Below the pieces are notes generated by a model. The model was not told where the DNA came from. It saw nothing but the letters and a program-made list of their open reading frames with translations, and did no database searches. Shown here piece after piece: positions 1-7,555 of a DNA stretch of 64,000 bases (its first letter is position 1; each line of letters starts with the position of its first letter). The translations under genes were made by a program, and so were the position numbers. The DNA comes from Phascolarctobacterium sp. GTDB lineage: Bacteria; Bacillota; Negativicutes; Acidaminococcales; Acidaminococcaceae. The stretch spans positions 62,001-126,000 of the forward strand of contig QAMT01000005.1 in the NCBI GenBank assembly GCA_003150755.1, given 5' to 3'.

Positions 1-188
1 GACAATGCGCTGATAATATCCTGCGGCGCATCCAGCACTAAACTAATAATGTGCAGATTTTTTTCGCGGTAGGGCAAGCCCATACGCCCGATAATATAAC
101 TGCCGTACTCATGCAGCACAGCGTTCAGTGCTTCAACAGAAGCGGTGTTTTCTACAATAATGCCCAAAAGCACAACTCTTGTTTCCAT
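1..188 (-). CDS. TM1266-type iron-only hydrogenase system regulator (partial)
   Basis: Only the first 62 residues are in the window; the gene runs off the left edge. The protein starts METRVVLLGIIVEN and continues with HEYGSYIIGRMGLPYRE and a VLDAPQDIISAL segment. I recognise this as the small ACT-like TM1266 family, named putative iron-only hydrogenase system regulator because it often neighbours [FeFe]-hydrogenase maturation genes. The actual function is not established. It is the last visible gene of a minus-strand operon, 11 nt after the membrane protein, which follows the class IV aminotransferase homologue. Confidence 0.8.
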   Translation of the reverse strand, partial: METRVVLLGIIVENTASVEALNAVLHEYGSYIIGRMGLPYREKNLHIISLVLDAPQDIISAL

Positions 189-199
189 AATATTCCCCT

Positions 200-685
200 T
201 TACTGCGGCGTGCGCTTAACTATCAGGCGCGCCAGCAAAATGCCGCAAATACCTGTTACCATCTGCGGCCAGCCCATCATAAAACCAATGGCAAACACCA
301 TTTTTTCGGGAAGTTCCAAAATTTTTAAAAGCAGCAGGCTGCTGGTAAACATGCAGATTGTTTTAACAAGCGGCGCCAAAAATAAACCTCTGCGCCACGC
401 CCAATGGCAGATTAAAACAAACACGGCATTGCCGCCGATAACAACCGGTATTAAAAGCGGCACCGGCAGCTGCCCTTGAAGATAGGCAAAAAAAGGCAGC
501 AGCGCAACCGACACCAGCGCAGGTTTTAACCCTGCCAGGCGCACGGTAACGGCCAGCATCATATTAACCAGCGTGCCGATAAAAAACATGCTTACAAGCG
601 GCGGCAGCGGAATAACCAGCCGCAGCGACTGCAATACAACCGTCAGGGCTATCAGCATAGCCCCGCGCACTAAATTTCTATCCAT
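200..685 (-). CDS. Small polytopic membrane protein, possibly ECF S-component-like
   Basis: This 161-residue protein is almost entirely hydrophobic, with about five to six membrane segments (near residues 8-28, 32-50, 55-70, 75-93, 100-120 and 130-155). Its size and its alanine- and leucine-rich first helix resemble substrate-binding S components of ECF vitamin transporters, but I see no specific signature, so this is a guess. It starts 6 nt after the aminotransferase homologue and ends 11 nt before the TM1266-type regulator, so the three are probably one operon. A vitamin or metabolite import role is inference only. Confidence 0.6.
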   Translation of the reverse strand: MDRNLVRGAMLIALTVVLQSLRLVIPLPPLVSMFFIGTLVNMMLAVTVRLAGLKPALVSVALLPFFAYLQGQLPVPLLIPVVIGGNAVFVLICHWAWRRGLFLAPLVKTICMFTSSLLLLKILELPEKMVFAIGFMMGWPQMVTGICGILLARLIVKRTPQ

Positions 686-691
686 TATTTA

Positions 692-1558
692 TTACCTTGC
701 CGGACATTCTTTGGCAACAAACGCTTTATAAGCTTCTAAAAGCTGCGGCACAACCTTGCCAACTTCGCCGTTGTTTACCAGCTTGCGGTCAATTTTGGTT
801 ACCGGCACAATTTCGCAGCGCGGCCCGCAGATAAAGGCTTCTTCCGCCTTCATGGCAAAATCAATATCAAAATTCTTTTCTACCACCGGCATACCCAAAT
901 CAAGCGCCAGCCGCTCTTTAATTACCTGGCGGGTAACATTTTTATGAATGTTTTCGTTTTCTGGCGCAGTCCACAAAACTTCGTCCTTAACAAGCATAAA
1001 ACTGCTTTCGGTGGTTTCGGTAATTTTGCCATCGCGCACAAAAAGTGCGTCAAACGCACCGCTGATAGCCGCTTTCTGACGTGCCATAACCTCCGGCAGA
1101 CGGTTTAAAGTATTAACATCACAGTGCTGCCAGCGCACATCTTTTTCGGTAATCAGCTTAACGCCCTTTTGCTGGAATTCCAAAAGAACGCTGCGGTCGC
1201 TGAACACAGGCTGCATTACAAGCTGAGGCACGGACATTTCCGGAAACGCCAGTCCAAACGGAGCGCTGCCGCGCGTAACCTGCGTATAAATTTCGCCGTT
1301 TTCCATGCCGGTTGCTTTAATCAAAGCTTCATGAAACTCAACGAGTTCTTCTACCATATAAACAGCCGGTATCTTCAAGCGCGTTACCGAAGTAAACAGA
1401 TTTTCCATATGCGGAATCATGCCAAACACCTTGCCGTTGTACACCGGCACAATTTCAAACACACCGTCGCCAAACTGATGGCCGCGGTCATTATAATCAA
1501 TCAGCGCCTCTTTGCTGCTGACAATATCACCGTTAATCAATACTAAATCTGTATTCAT
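692..1558 (-). CDS. Class IV aminotransferase homologue lacking the PLP lysine
   Basis: The 288-residue protein has the D-amino-acid/branched-chain aminotransferase fold (fold type IV). It keeps DRGHQFGDGVFE (about 24-35), YTQVTRG (91-97), DVRWQHCD (140-147) and an EIVPVTKID segment near the end. Compared with the Bacillus D-alanine transaminase, the lysine that forms the Schiff base with PLP lies just after CD-hydrophobic. Here that position is Asn149 (CDVNTLNRL; the codon is AAT). The phosphate-binding segment normally rich in Ser/Thr is replaced by CGPRCEI. It therefore cannot use the normal mechanism and may be a pseudoenzyme. SD GGAGG precedes the ATG. It is first in an operon with a membrane protein and a TM1266-type regulator. 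Confidence 0.85.
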   Translation of the reverse strand: MNTDLVLINGDIVSSKEALIDYNDRGHQFGDGVFEIVPVYNGKVFGMIPHMENLFTSVTRLKIPAVYMVEELVEFHEALIKATGMENGEIYTQVTRGSAPFGLAFPEMSVPQLVMQPVFSDRSVLLEFQQKGVKLITEKDVRWQHCDVNTLNRLPEVMARQKAAISGAFDALFVRDGKITETTESSFMLVKDEVLWTAPENENIHKNVTRQVIKERLALDLGMPVVEKNFDIDFAMKAEEAFICGPRCEIVPVTKIDRKLVNNGEVGKVVPQLLEAYKAFVAKECPAR

Positions 1559-1602
1559 TGTATGCCTCCATGTTATTAAGAAATATTTTTAAAATATATC
1601 AC

Positions 1603-1632
1603 TTGTTAAAAAGCATTACGCTATTGTATAAT
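1603..1632 (+). promoter_or_regulatory. Candidate promoter of the CPA2 antiporter gene
   Basis: TTGTTA at 1603-1608 and TATAAT at 1627-1632 are separated by 18 nt. The leader to the ATG at 1737 would be about 100 nt, ending in SD AAGGAGG. I recognise no riboswitch in it. Confidence 0.5.
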
Positions 1633-1736
1633 ATTTACGCGGTATGTTTTCCGCAGCAAATATTAAACCTATTATATTATACATCATTTTAATTTTTTTG
1701 TCGCTTATCTTATTTTACAGTAAGGAGGAACTTTAG

Positions 1737-4052
1737 ATGGCACATTTACCACCAATCGTTTCCGACCTCGCTATGATTTTGCTGGTAGCAGGCATTACTA
1801 CCATTTTATTTAAAAAGCTTAATCAGCCGCTGGTACTCGGATACATCGTTGCCGGCTTCATCACCGGCCCGCACTTTTCTTTTTTCCCGACGGTAACTGA
1901 TTTCAGTAATATCCATACCTGGTCGGAAATCGGCATCATTTTTTTAATGTTTTCACTCGGGCTGGAGTTCAGCTTCAATAAGCTGAAACAAGTCGGCAGC
2001 ACCGCCTTTATCGCTACCATTGTAGAAATCGGAGGGTTGCTTTCACTGGGCTACGCCACCGGCATGCTGATGGGCTGGAGCCACATGAACAGCCTGTTTT
2101 TGGGCGGCATGCTTTCCATGTCGTCAACGACGATTATCATCAAAGCTTTTGAAGATTTAAAAATGAAAGGCAAACGCTTTACGGAAATGGTTTTCGGCAT
2201 TTTAATTGTCGAGGATATTGCCGGCATTATTATGATGGTTCTTCTTTCCACCATGGCCGCATCCGCAGGCATTTCCGGCACGGAGCTTTTAACCAGCGTT
2301 ATGCGCCTGATGTTCTTTTTGGTGCTGTGGTTTGTACTTGGCATTTACCTTGTGCCGACATTTTACAAACGCTCGCTCGAGCTGATGAACAACGAAACTA
2401 TGCTGGTTACATCTATCGGCCTGTGCCTGGGCATGGTGGTTCTGGCAACACATCTCGGCTTCTCGGCGGCGCTGGGCGCATTTATCATGGGCTCGCTGAT
2501 TGCCGAAGCTCCCAATTCCGAAAAAATCGAGCATCTTTTTACGCCAGTTAAAGATATTTTCGGCGCGGTATTCTTTGTTTCCGTAGGTATGCTGGTTGAC
2601 CCGGCACTGCTTTTGGAATACTGGCTGCCAATTGTTATACTTATTTTTGTTACCATTATCGGCAAACTGGTCTTTTCCGCAGGCGGCGTACTGCTCAGCG
2701 GGCAAAGCCTGCACACATCAATTCTGTGCGGTTTCAGCCTGGCGCAAATTGGTGAATTTTCGTTCATCATTGCTTCTTTGGGTATGAGCCTCGGCGTTAT
2801 CAGCGACTTTATTTACCCGATTATCGTTGCCGTATCCGTTATGACCACCTTTACAACGCCGTTCTGCATCATGGCAGCCGAGCCTGCCTACCGCGCACTG
2901 CGCAGATTACTGCCGGAAAGCGCCAACGAATGGCTGGACCGCTATACCGAAAAAAATATCGGCAGCACCAGCAGCGACGACTGGTCAAAATTTTTAAAAG
3001 AATATTTTACGCGCATGCTGATTTTTACAACCCTGCTGACTGCAATTGCACTGTGCGCCGAATACTATTTAAGCAGTTACCTGCGCGACAGCCTGCAGCT
3101 GCCTTATGCAGATATTATCACGGCAGCGCTGACGTTCATAATCATGGCGCCGCTGCTGCGGGCGCTGCTGGTTAACCGCACCAACCATCCGGAACTGTTC
3201 TCCGTACTTTGGTTTCAAAAGCGCAGCAACCATATTCCGCTGGTAGTATTGATTTTACTGAAAATCATTATCGCCGCCGGTTTCATCTACTTTGTCTTTG
3301 CACAAATCCTGGGCCTGGCAGTAATTTTTGCCGCTGCCGCAACGCTTGTAACCGCTTACTTTATCTCGTCCTCCGACTGGCTGATGGGCGAATACCTGCG
3401 CATTGAATCGCGCTTTTTGGTTAACCTTAACGAGCGTCACATGCGCAAACACCGCGAAGCGCTTAAAGAAGCTGGCAAAGACCAGCCCTACGGCTGGTTT
3501 GACGAAGATTTGCAGTTAGCACACTACAAAGTAAAAGAAGGTTCTGCCGCTGACGGCAAAACCCTGCTTGAACTGGCGCTGCGCAAGTCCTACGGCTGCA
3601 ATGTTTTGCAGGCCTCGACAGGCAAACAGATTGAAGACATGCCGGGTGCAAATTTTGTTGTACGCTCCGGAATGAAACTTTTAATCATCGGCACCAAAGC
3701 GCATTTTAAACTGCTTAACACAGCTATCGCCAATAAAGACCTGGGGCTTACAATGATTGATTCACCTGTAAGCATGCGTAACTTTATGCTGGTCAACGAA
3801 GCCGAAGGACGGCAGGAAATTGCCTTTATGCCCTGCGCTATCAGCATCGACAAGCACTCACCGCTGCTTGGCAAATCCATCAAATCAACCGATATCCGCA
3901 ACAAATGGCACTGCCTTATCATCGGCCTGGAGCGCGGCAGCTATACCATAGTAAACCCCAATATTTCACTCGTGTTTGAAAAAGGCGACCTTTTATGGGT
4001 ACTCGGCAAGCAAAAAATGATTAACCAGCTTGTCCGCGACGAAATTTTGTAA
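1737..4052 (+). CDS. CPA2-family cation:proton antiporter with C-terminal TrkA-C domains
   Basis: This 771-residue inner-membrane protein has an N-terminal KefB/CPA2 exchanger domain of about 12 helices (1-390) with a LSMSSTTIIIKAFED segment. A second group of about four helices follows (near 430-560). The soluble C-terminus carries two segments that look like RCK_C/TrkA-C domains (about 600-675 and 690-771, each ending in a GD-LLV/LWVLG strand). No NAD-binding TrkA-N Rossmann motif is visible, so control may be by another ligand such as a nucleotide; this is inference. It likely exchanges K+ or Na+ for protons. It is one of four plus-strand protein genes and stands alone, with its own promoter and terminator. 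Confidence 0.85.
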   Translation: MAHLPPIVSDLAMILLVAGITTILFKKLNQPLVLGYIVAGFITGPHFSFFPTVTDFSNIHTWSEIGIIFLMFSLGLEFSFNKLKQVGSTAFIATIVEIGGLLSLGYATGMLMGWSHMNSLFLGGMLSMSSTTIIIKAFEDLKMKGKRFTEMVFGILIVEDIAGIIMMVLLSTMAASAGISGTELLTSVMRLMFFLVLWFVLGIYLVPTFYKRSLELMNNETMLVTSIGLCLGMVVLATHLGFSAALGAFIMGSLIAEAPNSEKIEHLFTPVKDIFGAVFFVSVGMLVDPALLLEYWLPIVILIFVTIIGKLVFSAGGVLLSGQSLHTSILCGFSLAQIGEFSFIIASLGMSLGVISDFIYPIIVAVSVMTTFTTPFCIMAAEPAYRALRRLLPESANEWLDRYTEKNIGSTSSDDWSKFLKEYFTRMLIFTTLLTAIALCAEYYLSSYLRDSLQLPYADIITAALTFIIMAPLLRALLVNRTNHPELFSVLWFQKRSNHIPLVVLILLKIIIAAGFIYFVFAQILGLAVIFAAAATLVTAYFISSSDWLMGEYLRIESRFLVNLNERHMRKHREALKEAGKDQPYGWFDEDLQLAHYKVKEGSAADGKTLLELALRKSYGCNVLQASTGKQIEDMPGANFVVRSGMKLLIIGTKAHFKLLNTAIANKDLGLTMIDSPVSMRNFMLVNEAEGRQEIAFMPCAISIDKHSPLLGKSIKSTDIRNKWHCLIIGLERGSYTIVNPNISLVFEKGDLLWVLGKQKMINQLVRDEIL

Positions 4053-4080
4053 CAACAAAAGCAAATCCCCAAAAAACAAA

Positions 4081-4130
4081 AACTGCACTTCTAATCTGCT
4101 TTAAGCAGATTAGAAGTGCAGTTATTTTTT
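4081..4130. terminator. Strong bidirectional terminator
   Basis: A nearly perfect 21-bp inverted repeat (4081-4101 and 4103-4123) is followed by ATTTTTT on the plus strand and preceded by A-rich sequence. It sits between the converging antiporter gene and the zinc-ribbon gene and probably serves both. Confidence 0.9.
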
Positions 4131-4138
4131 ACAGTAAA

Positions 4139-4543
4139 TTAAAAGCCGCCCAAAAAGCTGCTGATGAAATAATAGATTATGCCGATAGCTGCCACAATAA
4201 TAAACAGCGGCATAAAGAAAATAAACAGCGCAATCAGCACGCAGATTACCAGAAGTATGGTCAGCAAACTGCTGCCGCAGCCGAAATTCTTAACATAAAT
4301 TTTCGGGCCGCCGCGCTTATTGCCGTATTCCTCGCGCCTGTACTCATAGCTTTCGCTGTATTCTGGCGTGCGTTCATTATTGGCCTGCGTTTCTTCATAG
4401 GTGTTTTCATCAATCGTCACACCTTCAAATTCATCGCGCTCACGCGGATTAAGAACAGTAGCCTCCTGTTCAAAACGGTAATGGCAGTACGGGCACTCCT
4501 GCGTACCGCGCGGTACTTCCCTGCCGCAAAAATTACATTTCAT
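4139..4543 (-). CDS. Zinc-ribbon membrane protein of unknown function
   Basis: The 134-residue protein starts with a zinc ribbon: CNFC at residues 3-6 and CPYC at 17-20. A polar, acidic linker rich in Glu, Tyr and Arg follows (about 25-80). The C-terminus is hydrophobic with one or two membrane helices (about 90-130). Such proteins are common in Firmicutes without a defined role. It follows the 519-residue unknown protein after an 11-nt gap and probably shares its transcript, so the two may work together. Confidence 0.7.
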   Translation of the reverse strand: MKCNFCGREVPRGTQECPYCHYRFEQEATVLNPRERDEFEGVTIDENTYEETQANNERTPEYSESYEYRREEYGNKRGGPKIYVKNFGCGSSLLTILLVICVLIALFIFFMPLFIIVAAIGIIYYFISSFLGGF

Positions 4544-4554
4544 AATTTTCTCCT

Positions 4555-6114
4555 TTATATATGGGCGCTCATCAGCATTACCAGCAAGCCTTCTTCATTG
4601 CTGTAACGCGGGTCGTGTTCTTCCACATTCAGCACCTGCTGCACCTTCTGCGCCGCTTTACGCATCGTTTCGGGCGTTACGCCGCAGAAACCGGCAATAT
4701 GCTCGTCAAAAAAGGTGTAAGCGCCGTTAAGCCTGATAAAAGTATAGATTATACCTGCTGCCCACTGCGTTTCGCTGTAAGCGCCGGATTCTATGCCTGC
4801 TGCCTGTAAATCACAATACATCTGCGTCGCCAGCCTTACATCAGCAACCGAAAAATAATTTTTCAGCATGATATTTTTTAAAAGGCCTGCAATCAGCGTG
4901 TCATCGTGGTAAGGCGCAGGGCTGTACCTGGTATGTTCGGTATAATTGTTAAAATTTCTGTGCGCAATGCCTGCGGCATATAAAAAAGCCATATTGCGCA
5001 GCACCATCGGGTAGCTGGCGCTGAACCACTGCCAGGTCGGCTTTTGCTGCTGCACACTTACCCATTCGTAAGTACGTTTCAAAGTATCGCGCAAAAACAA
5101 TGCGTTGACGCGCTCAATACGGTAACCGCGCACATTATCCGTCAGCATATTGCCGTTGTAAAAAATATGCCCGATAAACAGCATATCCGTGGTGTCAAAA
5201 TCATCGCTCAGCGGCAGGTTAAGCTGATAGGTTTCGCCGCTCAAAAAATCGCGGCAGTAATATGCTCCCTCATCGGTAAAGCCTTCTACCGTAAACATTA
5301 CCAGCCGCGCAGAAATAAATTCTTCCAGAATATCTCTGTTACGTTTGGCAAACCCGGCATCATAGCGTCCGCCGTCCTGGCAGCATACCTCGCGGTAAAA
5401 ATATTCCAGCGGGTGCATATCGCGCAGCATCAAACGGTAATCCATCAAAAAATAATCCCAAAAGGAATGGATTGCTTCATCCCTACTTTTGGCAGATTCA
5501 TTAAGCGCATTGCCGAAAACGCCGTGATACAGAACTGAAGCGCGTTCCAAATCAATGCTGAACTGACTTTCGGTAAAAAATTCGTGCATAGCGGCATAAA
5601 TTTCCTGCATACGCTCGCTGACATTTAAAAATATTTTATTGGCGGCATCCGGCACGGTATGACGTGTACGCGCTTTATGCCCGTCGGTAAAACTGCCGTC
5701 CGGATTAACGATGTGCATTGTGCCGCCGTCAAGCAATTTTGCTGCTGCGTCCAGCGGCGCACCATCATCCGAAATTACTTTTTTCTTCTGTAAATATTCA
5801 TACAGCCTTGCACAAGTTTCCAAAAAATATTTTGTATGTTCATAATCGGCTTCAAATTCCGATACGTTACGTCCGCACCAGGCCACACAGTCCACAAAAT
5901 CATCAGCGCTCATATCGCCGAGCATCAGTTCTGTATTGCCAAGGTACAGGCACAGCATCGTCAGCTGGTCCCAAATATCGTATAATTCTTCGGTAGTTTT
6001 GCCACGCCACGCTTCCGTGCGCAAAAAACCGTCCGCATATTCACGCCGAAGCAGAAAATTCCAGCCCGGGTCATGCCCATAAAAATCTTCCACCAAATCG
6101 TAAACATTATCCAT
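4555..6114 (-). CDS. Large protein of unknown function
   Basis: I do not recognise this 519-residue, mostly helical, soluble protein. It has no signal peptide or membrane segment and many aromatic and acidic residues. The last 80 residues (about 440-519, with AAGIIYTFIRLNG, then FCGVTPETMRKAAQKV) resemble the cyclin-like segment labelled DUF6398 at the end of some SEC-C-associated proteins; this is tentative. It is first in a two-gene operon with the zinc-ribbon membrane protein and has its own promoter. Confidence 0.7.
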   Translation of the reverse strand: MDNVYDLVEDFYGHDPGWNFLLRREYADGFLRTEAWRGKTTEELYDIWDQLTMLCLYLGNTELMLGDMSADDFVDCVAWCGRNVSEFEADYEHTKYFLETCARLYEYLQKKKVISDDGAPLDAAAKLLDGGTMHIVNPDGSFTDGHKARTRHTVPDAANKIFLNVSERMQEIYAAMHEFFTESQFSIDLERASVLYHGVFGNALNESAKSRDEAIHSFWDYFLMDYRLMLRDMHPLEYFYREVCCQDGGRYDAGFAKRNRDILEEFISARLVMFTVEGFTDEGAYYCRDFLSGETYQLNLPLSDDFDTTDMLFIGHIFYNGNMLTDNVRGYRIERVNALFLRDTLKRTYEWVSVQQQKPTWQWFSASYPMVLRNMAFLYAAGIAHRNFNNYTEHTRYSPAPYHDDTLIAGLLKNIMLKNYFSVADVRLATQMYCDLQAAGIESGAYSETQWAAGIIYTFIRLNGAYTFFDEHIAGFCGVTPETMRKAAQKVQQVLNVEEHDPRYSNEEGLLVMLMSAHI

Positions 6115-6146
6115 GCTTTATAAAATACCTCTTTCTGTGATAGCTT

Positions 6147-6176
6147 ATTATATCATATTCAAATCGCTGCTTACAA
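6147..6176 (-). promoter_or_regulatory. Promoter of the unknown-protein/zinc-ribbon operon
   Basis: Read on the minus strand: TTGTAA at 6176-6171 and TATAAT at 6152-6147, with an 18-nt spacer. The ATG at 6114 lies about 30 nt after the -10. Confidence 0.55.
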
Positions 6177-6192
6177 TAATGGCAGCATCTAT

Positions 6193-6219
6193 AAAAAAGA
6201 ACGGCTTTGCAGCCGCTCT
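6193..6219 (-). terminator. Terminator after murB
   Basis: A 9-bp stem (6198-6206 with 6211-6219, loop of 4) is followed on the minus strand by TTTTTTAT. It lies about 15 nt after the murB stop codon. Confidence 0.85.
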
Positions 6220-6234
6220 CCGTAAATTGCTGTT

Positions 6235-7152
6235 TTATTCTTCGCCGATTACAAGCACTTCGGGATGAAGCTCCACACCGGCTTTTTCCATAATAATCCT
6301 GCGCACGTCTGCAATAAGCTGCAAAACATCCGCCGCCGTTGCATTGCCGCAGTTAACAACAAACCCGGCATGCTTGGTAGATACCTGCGCCCCGCCGACG
6401 GTATAGCCCTTTAAGCCTGCCTGCTCAATCAGTGTACCGGCAAAATATCCTGGCGGACGCTTGAACATACTGCCTGCACTCGGCATTTCCAGCGGCTGCT
6501 TGCTGATGCGCCTGCTGCTGAAATCGTCCATCATCGCTTTGATGTCATCCTTATTGCCGGGCTGCATTTTAAGGCAAACTTCGGTAATAATATAGCCGCT
6601 TTGCTGCAGGCTGGTTTTACGGTAACCAAACTGCAAATCTTCTGCCGTCAGTTCTGCGGTATTGCCGTTCATATCCATTACGCGCACGCTTTCAACAACG
6701 CATTTCATTTCGCCGTTGTAAGCACCTGCGTTCATATAAACAGCGCCGCCGATGCTGCCAGGAATGCCCACGGCAAATTCCATGCCGCTTAAACCACATT
6801 CCCACGCTTTGCGCGATGCCAATGCCAGCGAATAACCAGCGCCGAAGTAAAGCCGCTCGCCTTCCTGGCGGAAGCTTTTCAGCGCATTGCCAAGCTGGAT
6901 AACAAGCCCGCGGATGCCTTTATCGCGCACCAGCACGTTACTGCCGTTGCCAAGGATTGTTACCGGCACTTCGTAATCGCGCGCCGCCGCCAAAGCCTGC
7001 GCCAAACCGTCTGCATTCTGCGGCTGCACTAAAATATCGGCCGGGCCGCCGATTTTAAAAGACGTATGCTTTTTCATCGGCTCGGCACAGTAAACATGCC
7101 CCGGCATTTTTTGTTTTAAAACCTCTGCTAACTGATTAACGGAATTATTCAC
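6235..7152 (-). CDS. murB: UDP-N-acetylenolpyruvoylglucosamine reductase MurB
   Basis: MurB reduces UDP-GlcNAc-enolpyruvate to UDP-MurNAc with NADPH and FAD, the second committed step of peptidoglycan synthesis in the cytoplasm. The 305-residue protein shows the FAD-binding motifs HTSFKIGGPAD (29-39), LGNGSNVLV (67-75) and GIPGSIGGAVYMNAGAY (129-145). The catalytic arginine region GYRKT is at 177-181 and the proton-donor serine is in AGSMFKRP (Ser228). The start is GTG and overlaps the ylbF end by 8 nt; its SD (AAGGAAG) lies inside ylbF, so translation is probably coupled. It is last in a two-gene operon with a terminator behind it. Confidence 0.97.
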   Translation of the reverse strand: MNNSVNQLAEVLKQKMPGHVYCAEPMKKHTSFKIGGPADILVQPQNADGLAQALAAARDYEVPVTILGNGSNVLVRDKGIRGLVIQLGNALKSFRQEGERLYFGAGYSLALASRKAWECGLSGMEFAVGIPGSIGGAVYMNAGAYNGEMKCVVESVRVMDMNGNTAELTAEDLQFGYRKTSLQQSGYIITEVCLKMQPGNKDDIKAMMDDFSSRRISKQPLEMPSAGSMFKRPPGYFAGTLIEQAGLKGYTVGGAQVSTKHAGFVVNCGNATAADVLQLIADVRRIIMEKAGVELHPEVLVIGEE

Positions 7153-7483
7153 CGACAGCTTCCTTTACTACGTCATTGATAGTTTTGGTAATATCTGCCA
7201 TCATCATCTGAAAACGCATAAAAGCATGCAGGTATTCCATTGCTGTCGGGTTAAGGCTCAGCAGGGAAGAAAGTTTTTGCAGTTTTTCTTCTTTTTCTTT
7301 GTCAACTTCCTGTTTCTGGTATTTGGCAAGTTCAATTTCAGAACTTAATTTAATAAAATCGTTGGCCAGTTCTTCTGCCTGGGCATCTTTTTTCAGCACG
7401 GTGCGTGCTTCCTGTAATTTTTTAAATTCGTGGCTTTCTTTTAAAGCTTTTGCCAAATCATTGGCGCAATCGTAAACGTTCAT
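7145..7483 (-). CDS. YlbF/YmcA family protein
   Basis: This 112-residue, wholly helical and highly charged protein belongs to the YlbF/YmcA family (DUF964). In Bacillus, YlbF, YmcA and YaaT form a complex that guides RNase Y maturation of mRNAs and affects competence and biofilm. Which paralogue this is cannot be told from sequence alone. The C-terminal half (residues about 75-105, with MEYLHAFMRFQMMMADI) is the most conserved part. It is followed by murB with an 8-nt overlap. Confidence 0.8.
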   Translation of the reverse strand: MNVYDCANDLAKALKESHEFKKLQEARTVLKKDAQAEELANDFIKLSSEIELAKYQKQEVDKEKEEKLQKLSSLLSLNPTAMEYLHAFMRFQMMMADITKTINDVVKEAVGE

Positions 7484-7522
7484 TATATGTCACCTCATAA
7501 TTTATTATGTTTTTTCGTAACT

Positions 7523-7550
7523 ATTATAACACATTTATAAATACTGTAAA
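7523..7550 (-). promoter_or_regulatory. Promoter of ylbF-murB
   Basis: On the minus strand TTTACA (7550-7545), a 16-nt spacer and TATAAT (7528-7523). The -35 lies just after the stop codon of the dipeptidase gene. SD GAGGTGA precedes the ylbF ATG. Confidence 0.6.
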
Positions 7551-7555
7551 TGCCC

